Shown here: in pieces, positions 37,070 to 47,731 of the stretch
Layout: each line of letters begins with the position of its first letter
Numbering within the stretch: the stretch's first letter is position 1
From: Selaginella tamariscina
Taxonomy: Eukaryota > Streptophyta > Lycopodiopsida > Selaginellales > Selaginellaceae
Length of the DNA: 64,000 bases
Assembly (NCBI GenBank): GCA_003024785.1
Contig: PUQB01000423.1
Location: 124,001 to 188,000, forward strand
Reading direction: 5' to 3'
Program-made: the position numbers and the translations under genes
Notes under the pieces: model-generated
Database searches by the model: none
Told to the model about the DNA's origin: nothing
The model's input: only the letters and a program-made list of their open reading frames with translations

Positions 37070-38860
37070 ATGGAGTCGTCGTCAAATTCTGGGTAAGAAT
37101 TAAAATAAAATCTGTTATACTCGGATACTTGAACTAATCATTTTTGTATTCAGATGTGGAATTGAGGTGACATTAAAGACAAGAGCAGGAGAAGAGATGG
37201 GCAGGGGGATTCTGGAATCAACTTGGCCATATTTTAAGATAAATGGGAAGCGCATTGGAGCAACCATGGTTGCTGTCAAATTAACCTCTGTCACATCTCA
37301 TGGACAAGCAAAACAATGGAAAGTAGATTCGCTAGTCAAGCACCCGAAAGCAGGCTGCGAACCCAGATTGGACGATTCTCGACAGATATGCCTTGTTCCA
37401 TCCAATGTCACGTTCTCGGATCCAGAGGTCGTCAGTTACAACATTAATTTCGGGTGGTTTTGTCGACTTGTGGATAATGACGTTCACGTGTTCACTAATG
37501 ATGTTGACCTTGGAGTTCTTCTTCAACTCAACGAAAGCCCATCTATGGAGGGGATCCATCTGGATGTCTACTTCGAAAGATCTTCAGACTCATCGAGTAG
37601 GTGTATTGTCAGGAGATATTGCTTCACAATACAGAAAATCAGCAAGTGGAGCAATCTTCCCTCTTCACATTGAAGAAGAACACAGCGACATCATAAGGAG
37701 ATTGAGAGGGTGGCTCGGTCTCAGGTTCTCTACAGATCACGTTCAATTTGCTTAGGAAGCTTCGGGAGCTGGAAGAGTGTGCCGAGAACACTAGAACAGC
37801 TGCAGTCGGGGATCACACATGTTGATTCGGATCGCAAAAGAAAATCATCAATCGTTTTGTCAGCTGCACCTGTGGCATCTCATGCTGCAATAAGTCACAA
37901 GGAAATGATGTTGGATGAAAAGATTTATCCTTGTAGGGTTAAATATTGCAGCGTCAACCCAAACTTCAATTACAGGCCACTCAACCAGGAACGTGTAGCT
38001 GAGCTCATGGAGAAGATGAAGGACGACAATTCTTATACCGTTCCACATAATGCTGTTTTGTGTCCATACTATGAAAGAAGGAAGGGCGCTGACAAAGTCT
38101 GGATCACAACACCAGAACAACTCATGAAGATTCAGACGGAGAATAGAAAATCTATCAAGTACTACATCATTAGTGGCCAGCACACAATAACGGCAGCCCA
38201 ACGACTTCTCGAGGAACACAACAAAGGAACGATGGCAACAAAACTTTCCGAGCATACCCGTGAGAAGCTGACAAAAATCGGCGTTTTTAGCTAAGCCGAA
38301 TCTCACAATCGAGCAGTACCATAAGTTATCGGCGGAATGGGACGCTGCCGACACCAACCACTACAACAGCAAAATATGGGAGAAGTTTAAACACACGCGA
38401 TCCGTGTGGGAATCTCTTGAGCGACCACAAAGAGCTACTGCAGGAAATACACAATCTGCGAACTACCGGGTAAGCAAATTGTCTGGGCGGGATTTATCTC
38501 GCCGGTATATTAATCTGTCTTTTTTCTCAGAGAGTTGAAGAAATTGCAGCAGTTGATTTTGCCCAGGGTGGGCGGGAAGGAAACATCCTTTCTGATGATG
38601 TTGATTTCTTGCCCCGAAGATAGGATCTTTGCCAAATGGTTGGGGATTATGAAATCCTTTTCAAAAGGAACACTGAAGAAGAAGTAGACAAGTGAAGTGG
38701 AGCCCTCAGAAAAGTCTGCAAAGAAACCCAGTAAGACGCCGAAGGCTAAGTCTGTTCAATCTACAAAGGATGTAAACAACGATTTCAAGTTCACATGGTT
38801 GAAGCCTTTAAATGGAACAACGATGGAGGAGATGGAAGTCTTGGCTGATTTGGTGATTGA
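37070..38860 (+). pseudogene. ParB-like domain part of a ParB-methyltransferase gene (5' part, before the retroelement insertion)
   Basis: Exon 1 has ATG at 37070 (MESSSNSG) and donor at 37093; exon 2 starts at 37154. The first domain (CGIEVTLKTRAGEEMGRGIL, then GKRIGATMVAVKLTSV) resembles the N-terminal segment of the leftward transposase-like protein. Later come HVFTNDVDLGVLLQLNESP, a Leu-rich helical stretch and, at about 37960-38225, a ParB/Srx-like domain: PLNQERVAELMEKM followed by KYYIISGQHTITAAQRLLEE, the latter at the place of the ParB GxxR/HxxxA box. After it come TIEQYHKLSAEWDA and WEKFKHTRSVWESL, a GT-AG intron (38471-38530) and a Lys/Ser-rich linker (KPSKTPKAKS). The frame is broken several times even before the insertion, so this copy is a pseudogene. 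In bacteria, ParB domains bind palindromic parS sites or occur fused to phage-type DNA methylases. Confidence 0.6.
38485..38504. repeat. isolated degenerate copy of the array palindrome
   Basis: GGGCGGGATTTATCTCGCCG lies in the short intron of the ParB-like gene, away from both arrays; it resembles the degenerate copies near 35380. Confidence 0.8.
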
Positions 38861-39428
38861 TGTCACGACCCGATACAGAATACAGGATTCCGGATACAGG
38901 ACATGGGTTGCAGGATTTTCCTACAGGATATTCCTACCAGGATTCCGGACACAGGATTCGGTTGCAGGATTTCCTACAGGATATTCCTACAGGATATGCC
39001 ACAGGATATGCCTAGAGGATAAGGGACATGTGGACTCATCTTAGCCTCTGCATGCATGCAACCACTTTTGCATGCATGCCTAGATTAGCTCTTGGAGTTG
39101 TGAGCATAAAAGCTCCGACCTAATTGTTGTACAATCAGTTACTATCAACACCAGTCTTACTACGATCAATTTCGTCTTGTCTTGTTCTCGTCTTGTTTCC
39201 TGTCCTGTTCCTGTCTCGCTCCTGTTTTTGTCCTGCCCCTGGATCCTCTGCTCCGGGATCCTGTCCTGTTCCTGTCTGCTCCCGGATCCTATCCTGATCC
39301 TGTCTTGCTCTTAGATCCGTCCTGTTCCTATTTCCAGTTCCTGTCCTGCTCTCGGTCCTGTTCCTGAGTCAGGCCTTCCTGTCCTTGGAATCCTGTTCCC
39401 TTCCTGGTTCCTGGATCGTGGCTTGACA
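38861..39428 (+). repeat. 5' LTR of the chromovirus
   Basis: Starts TGTCACGACC and ends GGCTTGACA. It carries many CAGGAT/CCTGT words, a doubled GCATGCATGC, and a TATA-like CATAAAAG at 39105, about 30 bases before CAGTTACTATCAA at 39136, the likely transcript start. Confidence 0.95.
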
Positions 39429-39430
39429 GT

Positions 39431-39443
39431 TTGATAGTAACTG
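39431..39443 (+). promoter_or_regulatory. primer-binding region complementary to the element's own LTR (self-priming type)
   Basis: TTGATAGTAACTG, two bases after the 5' LTR, is the exact reverse complement of CAGTTACTATCAA at 39136-39148 in the LTR. A Tf1/sushi-like element starts minus-strand synthesis from its own folded transcript rather than from a tRNA; the geometry here fits that. Confidence 0.7.
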
Positions 39444-39521
39444 CTTCATAGTTCTCCGTTTTCCAGCTACCTTTTTCTTGATTCCTTTCCTTCATTTTCC
39501 TCCTTTTTTCTTTCCTAGATC

Positions 39522-40500
39522 ATGGCTGATTTTGAGCGTTTTCAACACGAGCACCAAATGCTACTTCATGAGCTGGCCACTTTGCGCCAAGTGGTCACCG
39601 ACCTGCAAGGTTCCACCACTGCGGCACATGCAGCTGCTGATGCATCCTCCAAGGCTGCTGCGCAGGCTCTCTCCCAGGCATCGGTGGTTCCCTCTTCATC
39701 AAACTTTTCTTCGGAGCCGAAGGTTAGCATGCCAGAGAAGTTCAGTGGTAATCGTGCCGATTTCCAAGGTTTCCTGAATCAGATCCGGCTCTTGATCCGT
39801 ATGCAACCACGGCGCTACTCGACTGATGCTCAAAAGGTGGGTCTTTTGGCATCCTTACTAAGTGGATCTCCACGGGCTTGGGTTGCCCCCTTGCTGGAGC
39901 GTGACGATCCATTGATGGAAGACTTTGAAGGTTTCGTGGCTGCCTTTGAAGCCTGTTTTGGAGATCCTGATAAGTACCGTTCTGCATGCACGAAGTTACG
40001 GAAGCTCACTCAAGGATCCCGACCAGCTTCCGTCTATGCATCCGAATTTCAGCAACTTTGCACGAACATTCCATGGGACGAGACTGCATTGATCGAACAC
40101 TTCCGTTTTGGGTTGAGGGACGACGTGAAGGACCTTCTCCTTACGTTACCGGATGCCCAAACATTAGCGGAGATCATGCAACAAGCTGTTCGTTGCGACA
40201 ACCGTTTGTTCGAGCGTCGTCAGGAAAGATCCCGTCAACAGTTCCTGCAAACCAATCCTGCAGCTGTGGTACATGTTCCTGCACCACCTTCTGGAGTAGT
40301 TCCTATGGAGGTTGAGAAATCCAAGCGTGGCTCTCTTTCCGCTGCGAGAAGCAACGTCGTCGCAGTGAGAACCTGTGCTTGTATTGTGGTGGAGCAGGAC
40401 ACAAGGTGGCAGATTGTCCTATTAAAGCCAGGAACTTCAAGACGCGTGAAGTGAAGCTGAAGTTCAGTCGGAAAACTCCAATGTCCACTTCGTCTAGGAG
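39522..40500 (+). pseudogene. gag region of the chromovirus
   Basis: Begins with ATG at 39522 (MADFERFQHEHQMLLHELAT), carries the Ty3-type capsid region (PEKFSGNRADFQGFLNQIRL, FEACFGDPDKY, ASVYASEFQQL) and ends with a CCHC zinc knuckle (CGGAGHKVADC). Part of a nearly whole fossil. Confidence 0.85.
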
Positions 40501-40508
40501 CCGCGAAG

Positions 40509-40919
40509 TTGGACGTAGGTGCAGGCTCCATTGGTGCTGCTCATACCATCCCATCACTTAAGTTTCCTGTACACATTCATCTTAATAATCGAGAGCTCAT
40601 GGAGTTTGCCTTGTTAGACACTGGTGCAAATGCATGCTTCATGGATGACACGTTTGCAACTCAACATGGCATTTCGGTGGTGAAGTTGAAGCGTGCAGTT
40701 CCTGTAGAGGTGGCCGATGGGCGTCTAATTGCTTCTGGTGCAGTTACCCATGCTACCGAACCTCTCTCCTGCAGGTATGGCACATTCAACTGTTCAATTT
40801 CCTTCAACTTGATCAAGACTCGGTCGACTCCCATCATTTTGGGCATGCCATGGTTCGTTGTTGCAAATCCGCAGATCGACTGGAGGTCTAGGACGCTCAC
40901 GTTTTCCTCTCCAAGCTAG
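40509..40919 (+). pseudogene. aspartic protease region of the chromovirus
   Basis: Contains the retropepsin-type active-site block (ALLDTGANACFMDD) and the ILGMPW motif typical of Ty3/gypsy proteases. The stretch after it (40920-41540) is a Pro/Ser-rich linker with repeated SNPV/ PPQQDP-like words. Confidence 0.85.
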
Positions 40920-41691
40920 GATCAATCCTGTACCTTCCTGCGTGCAGGATACATCCTTAGTATCTGAGGCAGTACAAGCTACAGGATTGACCGTGCCTGT
41001 TCCTGTACCAGTGTTGAAGACTCCTCCTCGACAGGATTCACCTCATATCAGTTCCTCAGCACATCGCAGGCTCTCTCCACTCCTGTAAGTTTGCGGTGTC
41101 CTGTACAGGGTTCTTCCAATCCTGTATCAGTGTCGAAGGTTCCTCCTCAACAGGATCCACCTCCTGTTGATTCGTCAGCACATTCGCAGGCTTCTTCCAC
41201 TCTTGCGCAACCACGGACTCCTGTACAGGATTCTTCCAATCCTGTACACTCATCACCCACACAGGTTTTTTCCAATCCTGCTTCTTTCTGTTACCCTGCT
41301 TCTGTTCCATCCCCCAAGATCCTTCCTCTTTTTCAGTCACAGCTCCCTCCTTCTCCTCTCCGAGTTCTTACCACTACCATGCATGAACTCGCCACTGATC
41401 CTGCTCCTTCCACCTTTTTGCCTTTCAAGTAACTCCTACGTCCTCTTCTACCTTTCCTGTATCCGACTCCCCTGTTTTTTCTCCTTCTCCTTCTCCTCTC
41501 CTTTCTTCCCTACCATCCAAGTACCACGACTTTAAGGACGTTTTTGACAAGCACAAGGCTGCAGTTCTTCCTGTTCACAGGTCCTACGACTGTCCTATTG
41601 ATCTTGCGGAAGGAAAGACTCCACCATTCGGACCGATTTATGCATTGTCACCCACAGAGTTGGAGGTTCTTCGTCAGTACATGAGGACAAC

Positions 41692-44676
41692 TTGGCATCC
41701 GGCTTCATTCGTCACTCAAAGTCCCCTGCAGGAGCTCCTATCTTCTTTGTCAAGAAGAAGGATGGGAGTTTACGTTTGGTTGTGGACTACAGGGGTTTGA
41801 ATCAAGTCACCATTCGGAATCGGTACCCGTTGCCATTGATCCCGGAACTTCTCGATCGGCTGCGAGGAGCAAAGGTGTTCACGAAGATCGACTTACGAGG
41901 AGCCTACAACCTTGTACGGATTCGTCCCGGCGATGAGTGGAAGACTGCCTTTCGTACAAGGTATGGACATTTTGAGTACACGGTAATGCCTTTCGGCCTT
42001 ACCAATGCCCCAGTCCTTCCAATGGTGTTCCAACATGGTGAACACATTTTCCGTGACTTCTTGGACCAGTTTGTGGTGATCTACCTCGACGACATCTTGA
42101 TTTTCTCCAAGGACCAGGCGGCACATGACAAGCATGTACGACTAGTTTTAGAGCGGCTTCGCGAGCATGGCCTGTACGCGAAGTTGGAGAAGTGTTTTTT
42201 CGATAGGGATTCGGTGGAGTTCTTGGGCTACATCGTCTCTCCTGCTGGCGTTTCCATGGACATGCACAAGGTGAAGACCATCGTGGAGTGGGAGAGGCCC
42301 AAGTCGGTACGAGATGTACAATGTTTCCTTGGCTTTGCAAACTTCTACAGGCGGTTCATACAGGACTTCTCCAAGCGTGTACTTCCACTCACAGAACTCA
42401 CCAAGCGCACAGGACTTTTCTCTTGGTCCGACAAGGCGGAACACGCGTTCACAACACTCAAGGACGTTTTCACGACAGCTCCGATTTTAGCACATCCTGA
42501 CCCTTCTCATCCTTTCTTCATTGAAGCAGATGCCTCGGATTTTGCAGTAGGATCCGTGCTATCGCAAGTTGGAGAGGACAAGTTGCTTCATCCTGTAGCT
42601 TTTCACTCTCGTAAGTTCCTGTCGGCGGAGATCAACTACGAGATTCATGACAAGGAACTCAAGGCCATTGTGGATTCGTTTGAGGAGTGGCGGCATTTCC
42701 TGGAAGGTGCTGCACATCCTGTACAAGTTCTTACGGATCACAAGAACCTGGAGTACTTTCAAACGGCTCGGTCCTCAGTCGGCGACAGGCTAGGTGGGCA
42801 GAGTTCCTATCACGTTTTGACTTCGTCATCGTCTACAGGCCCGGCTTTCGGAATGGCAAGGCGGACGCATTGTCTAGGCGCTCTTACCTTGCACCAAGCC
42901 CGGGCGATCCTGCATTTGACTGTCAAAGGCAAGTGTTGTTGGGTCCTGATCGTTTCCGGCTTGCGGCACTGCAGGTTCATCAGGCTCCAGCAAATTCAAC
43001 ACTCCTACAGGACGTCCGTTCGCAGTTGGCTACAGACGACTTGGCAAAGAATGTGTTCTCACACATTCATCCTGACGTTGCAAGTTCCTCTTCCTCCAGT
43101 TCCCGTCCAGACTACAACCTGTTCACCATACAGGATGGACTCCTGTACCGGGAAGGTCTCCTGTACGTTCCTGTTGGTATTTCCAGGACTCGTGGTACAG
43201 GATTGTCATGATACCCCGGCTACAGGACATTTTGGTGTGGCCAAGACAGTGGAGTTGGTGACTCGCAACTATTGGTGGCCTGGGTTGCGAGGTTTTGTGG
43301 AGAGGTTTGTACGGAGTTGTGACACTTGTAGCAGGTCGAAGATGCCTCATCATGCACCCTCTGGTCTTCTTCGTCCTCTTCCTGTTCCGTCTGCTCCTTG
43401 GAGATCCATTTCTATGGATTTCCTCACAGATCTTCCTTCTCGTGGATTTGATGCAGTTCTTGTGGTGGTTGACCGTTTCACCAAGCAGGCTCATTTCCTA
43501 CCCTGCAACAAGACAGCTACAGGTCAGACAACTGCCGAGTTGGTGATCCGCGAGGTGTTCCGACATCATGGTCTTCCTGAGAGCATTGTTTCCGATCGAG
43601 GTCCACAATTCATGTCCAAGTTTTGGCGAGAGCTTCTTCGGAGTCTACAGGTCAAAGCGGATCTTTCTTCAGGATATCACCCACAAACCGATGGGCAGTC
43701 CGAACGCACAATTCAGACCTTAGAACAGTATCTTCGTTGCTTCATCAGTTACCAGCAGGACAACTGGTTGGACCTCCTTCCAATGGCGGAGTTTGCCTAC
43801 AACAACTCCATCCACGCATCTACAGGACAGACACCTTTCTTTGCTCTTACAGGCCACCATCCACGTTTTGACTTTGCTCCTCCCGCTTCTCCTTCTTCCG
43901 CTCCTGCAGTACAGGATCGTCTTCAGCATCTTCGGCAGGTACAGGATGATCTCCAGGTTCATCTTCAACAGGCACAGGAACGATACAAGCATCATGCTGA
44001 TGCTCACCGTCAGCCGGCACCTGCATACAAGATTGGTGATCTCGTGTGGCTTCTTCGTCGACACATTCGCACCAACAGGCCTTCTTCTAAGTTGGATTTT
44101 CAACGATTGGGCCCTTATAGGATCGTGGCGGAGGTAAATCCTGTAGCTTTCCGACTCGAGTTACCATCCACGGTGAAACTTCATCCTGTGTTTCACACCT
44201 CTTTGTTGGAGCCGTATCATCCTTCTTCTCTTCCCGGTCGTGTTTCTTCTCCTCCCCTCCTGTGGTCATTGACACGGAACCTGAGTACGAAGTCGCAGCC
44301 ATCCTTGACTCTCGTCTTCATCGTCACCAACTCCAATACTTGGTGGATTGGAAAGGGTACCTGCCTACTGATCGCACTTGGGAACCTGCATCCAACTTAC
44401 TCCATGCTTCTTCCAAGGTTGCTGCCTTCCATCGGCATTATCCTGCTAAACCAGGTCCCAAGACTCGTGGAACTCGTCTTTAGGGAGGAGGTGCTGTCAC
44501 GACCCGATACAGAATACAGGATTCCGGATACAGGACATGGGTTGCAGGATTTTCCTACAGGATATTCCTACCAGGATTCCGGACACAGGATTCGGTTGCA
44601 GGTTCCTACAGGATATTCCTACAGGATATGCCACAGGATATGTCTAGAGGATAAGGGACATGTGGACTCATCTTAG
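41692..44676 (+). pseudogene. pol region of the chromovirus: RT, RNase H, integrase, chromodomain
   Basis: RT shows [25 protein letters not shown] and the catalytic YLDDILIFS; RNase H starts at about 42520 ([13 protein letters not shown]); the integrase has an H-C zinc-binding region, the core ([33 protein letters not shown]) and a GPYRI-type C-terminal domain. A chromodomain follows at about 44262-44483 ([29 protein letters not shown]), which in this family targets new insertions to marked chromatin. Confidence 0.9.
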
Positions 44677-45062
44677 CCTCTGCATGCATGCAACCACTTT
44701 TGCATGCATGCCTAGATTAGCTCTTGGAGTTGTGAGCATAAAAGCTCCGACCTAATTTTGTACAATCAGTTACTATCAACACCAGTCTTACTACGATCAA
44801 TTTCGTCTTGTCTTGTTTCGTCTTGTTTCCTGTCCTGTTCCTGTCTCGCTCCTGTTTCCTGTCCTGCCCTGGATCCTATCTTGCTCCGGGATCCTGTCCT
44901 GTTCCTGTCTCGCTCCCGGATCCTATCCTGATCCTGTCTTGCTCTTAGATCCGTCCTGTTCCTATTTCCAGTTCCTGTCCTGCTCTCGGTCCTGTTCTTG
45001 AGTCAGGCCTTCCTGTCCTTGGAATCCTGTTCCCTTCCTAGTTCCTGGATCGTGGCTTGACA
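44495..45062 (+). repeat. 3' LTR of the chromovirus
   Basis: Same length as the 5' LTR and differs from it at only a small number of positions and short indels. Confidence 0.95.
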
Positions 45063-46381
45063 ATCGATGGCAAACTACAAATTAATAACAACAGCCCAAC
45101 CTCTCCTTTTCATCTCAAGGCAATGGAGTTGAAGACGGTCAGGCATTTCAAGGAGTGGTTGGGAATACACTGCCACAAACTGGGTTGGACCTCGACCTCA
45201 ACATATGAAGAGGTCAGCAAATATTTGCATGTGACGAACGATGATATGCTTGTCGAATGGGTGAACCAATCAGAAGTCTAGGCAAGAATCTATTGCACGC
45301 CAACGCCAAAAGGAGAACATTGGGATGACGCCTTCTCTTATGACAGTCCTTCAGCAGAGGAGAACCGAATTGAACCTTATAAAGGAGGATGCTACGAATC
45401 ACGACAAGCCCTACAGATGTTTGTTGTTAGATTCGGAGACTTTATGGGGTAACATCACTGCTTGTAGGAAACCGTTTCAATCGTTCGTGATGGATCGACG
45501 GGTGTCAAAAAATCTTTCGACAGATAGGGCACTAGAGGATCTAGTGGAGAAACTTAGCCGTGCAAGCATATACATAGAAGGTATTTATTATTGAATTCAT
45601 GCTTGCGCTCTTCACTGATACCTACTTTTTCAGGTATTTATTTCTTGATTCTTGCTCATGTCACCGATACTTTTGCCTTCGCCTTCGCCAAGAAGAATAG
45701 ACATCGTTGGACAGGATTTTATATGAACGATGCTAATCCCAAGTGCATTGATACCGTTGTTCACTTGGTTGTTAGGAATGCGCCAAACAATTTCAAGCTT
45801 CCAAATGACTGGCCAGGCATCTGTTTGCACTCCAACGGCCCTGAACCTCCTTCCGATACACCGATAGGTGGGAGTGACGTATTTGGCAATGTACGTTATC
45901 CAAACATTACAAGTCAAGCGGCACGGAGCATCGTCAACTTGATTAGGGGTCCTAACAGTGATGCGTGGGTTTTTGACTACTGCACTAGGGGGTCCGTCTT
46001 GAAGGAGTGTTACCTTCGGCATACATGTGTGTTTGCCGTTGAAAAGGATAAGACCATGGTTGAGGACCTGAACAAGTGGATAGATAGGGTCTCAACTGAG
46101 TACCCAACGAATCCATAAAGGCGTATTTGAGAAAGTTCCCTCCAGATAAGTGCGATAGCTCTGAAGGTGAATCTAGTTCAATCTCGGAGTCTGAGAACAA
46201 ACTTCAATCAGATATTAGACCGGAAGTTATCTCGAGGAGTACAGAACATTTGCACACTCCAGGACCCATGGAAACATCAATAGAAGATGCAGAAGATCTT
46301 GAACCATCTCACAAGCGGCTTAGACCTTCTTCGCCTCACTCAGAAGGTAATAGCGAAGAAGAATTGTTAATGAATTGTTAA
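45063..46381 (+). pseudogene. methyltransferase-like part of the ParB-methyltransferase gene (3' part, after the insertion)
   Basis: The coding sense continues from the left side of the insertion (ADLVID then GKLQINNNSP). Recognisable pieces are KTVRHFKEWLGIHCHKLGW, CTPTPKGEHWDDAF, an intron around 45585-45633, HLVVRNAPNNFKLPNDWPG, YPNITSQAARSIVNLI, then WVFDYCTRGSVLKECYLRHT and VFAVEKDKTMVEDL. The last two match the shape of the SAM-binding motif of class-beta N6A/N4C DNA methyltransferases (DPFxGSGT...xxxGxExD), which there lies C-terminal to the catalytic DPPY-type motif; I do not see an intact DPPY. The tail is Ser/Glu-rich with a basic SHKRLRPSSPH, a possible nuclear signal. Broken in several places. 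The MTase call rests on motif shape and on the known bacterial/phage ParB-MTase fusions. Confidence 0.5.
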
Positions 46382-46441
46382 AGTGATGAATAGTTGTAAA
46401 TGAGTGTAACATAAGGCATTTTGTATATTTCTTTTATATTT

Positions 46442-46614
46442 GTACAGAAAATAAATTCTCAAGGATTAATGAAGCTTTTAGTTCAAACATGGGTCACACA
46501 TTAACAAGGTAAATAATATACCTTGATAATTTTAAGGTCAGCTAATTATCATTTTGCAGATGTAATGAAATAATTGAGAACATGGATTTTCAGCATTGGC
46601 ATGAGGTAAGAGAG
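46442..46614 (+). other. two short exon-like segments upstream of the FCP1-like ORF
   Basis: 46447-46509 (NKFSRINEAFSSNMGHTLT) is bounded by CAG and GTAAATA, and 46560-46604 (RCNEIIENMDFQHWHE) by GCAG and GTAAGAG. They may be 5' exons of the following ORF or the end of the preceding gene. Confidence 0.35.
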
Positions 46615-46634
46615 GGGTTTGGCAACAATTTCTT

Positions 46635-47731
46635 GTGCCACATGTCAGAATGACAGAGTTCATGCAGGAAATGGATAATAATGCAGCTCAAAACATCGTT
46701 ACCATGGGGGCCACTTCATCATCATTTTTATTGGCTTCAATTCCGAAATCAATTTCTTCAGCGCATGCAATATCTGAATCTTGTAAGGATGATGTACAAT
46801 TAAATGATGAAGGGATAGGCAACGAGATAGTGGCAACGGATAAATGTGAAAGGGAGCAAACAAGTGATTTGCAAAGTATTCAAGAGGCAACGCTATCTCA
46901 TGTTACTCATGGCCATATTGTGTTGTTGGATGTCAATGGTGTTCTGCTTCATCGACAAAGGCCCCAGGATAGAAAAAAAGAAATCAAACAAGGAGATTTC
47001 ATTCCTTGTCATGGTAAATTTCGATATGATATTATTTTTCGTCCAGGGTTGGATTGTCTCTTTCAAAAGCTTAAGGAGATGGGTGCGCTTATGGGGATTT
47101 GGTCATGCATGCAGATTCATAACTTAACACCGCTGTTGAATTTACTTAAGAAACATTGTAGTGTTGCAGAAGAGGTGATTCGTAAAGATTGGATTTTTGA
47201 CCAGCGAATATGTTATAAACCTCTCGAATTTCACAATATAAGAAAGGAAAGCAAGCCGTACTTCTTCAAGAATGAAAGAATAATTGGGACTCATGGGGAG
47301 ATCAGTTGCTTAAGGATAATGAAGAACGCACAGATGTTAGTAGTAGATGACTCTCCTCAGAAGGCTATGCTCAACCAAAACATTGCTTGTATTCATCCAA
47401 TCACTTTCGATCCATATTCTGATACCGATATCATGGATGAGCTAGTGAACTACTTGGATACGTGCCTCATATAGAAGAATCTCGAAAATTTTTGTGAGCA
47501 GTATCCACCGTATCATACATTTCCTGAAGCTTTTCTTTCTCGTGATATTGAATTTTATAAAATGAAGGATAGCAACCGGGCGCTTTATAATATTATTCTT
47601 AAGGAACGTCAGTTTTTAGATGAGCCTTTATGCAGACCTTCTCTTATCACATCTTATATATTAACAAGGATGGCAACTCCCAATTGCATTCGTGAGAGTG
47701 TAGTGGTGGCAACAACATCAAGATATTGACT
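46635..47731 (+). CDS. FCP1/NIF-type HAD phosphatase-like protein with an in-frame stop
   Basis: HAD-superfamily domain of the FCP1/SCP kind, whose members remove phosphate from the RNA polymerase II tail or other phosphoproteins. Motif 1 appears as HIVLLDVNGVLLHR with the nucleophile at about Asp99; the second acidic position is Asn101, so the usual DxD is DxN, as in a plant subgroup with DLNG. The domain goes on with FRPGLDCLFQKLKEMGALMG, WDFD-like WIFDQRICYKPLEF and the acidic motif LVVDDSPQKAML. The ORF stops with TAG at 47472-47474, but the same frame stays open and coding-like to TGA at 47729 (FCEQYPPYHTFPEAFLSRDI, CRPSLITSYILTRMATPNCI), so the stop probably truncates an original protein of about 365 residues. 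It may belong to the mobile block or be a separate host-gene copy. Confidence 0.6.

Larger units (their letters stand above)
38861..45062 (+). mobile_element. young Ty3/gypsy chromodomain retroelement (chromovirus) inserted in the ParB-methyltransferase gene
   Basis: Bounded by two 568-bp LTRs that start TGTCACGACCCG and end GTGGCTTGACA. Flanking bases ATTGA (left) and ATCGA (right) are a near-matching 5-bp target duplication, and the host coding sense resumes directly after the right end. Order: gag, protease, RT, RNase H, integrase, chromodomain, all plus strand: a chromovirus. The LTRs look about 97-98% identical by eye, so the insertion is recent. Most of pol is open; overall it is nearly whole with perhaps a handful of breaks. 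A 13-base complement between the region after the 5' LTR and the LTR itself points to self-priming as in the Tf1/sushi group; chromoviruses of that sort are known in mosses and lycophytes. Confidence 0.95.

Noticed and set aside
42687-43211. Separate gene overlapping the chromovirus pol
   Set aside because: It reads as part of the RNase H region of the same element, not an extra gene.
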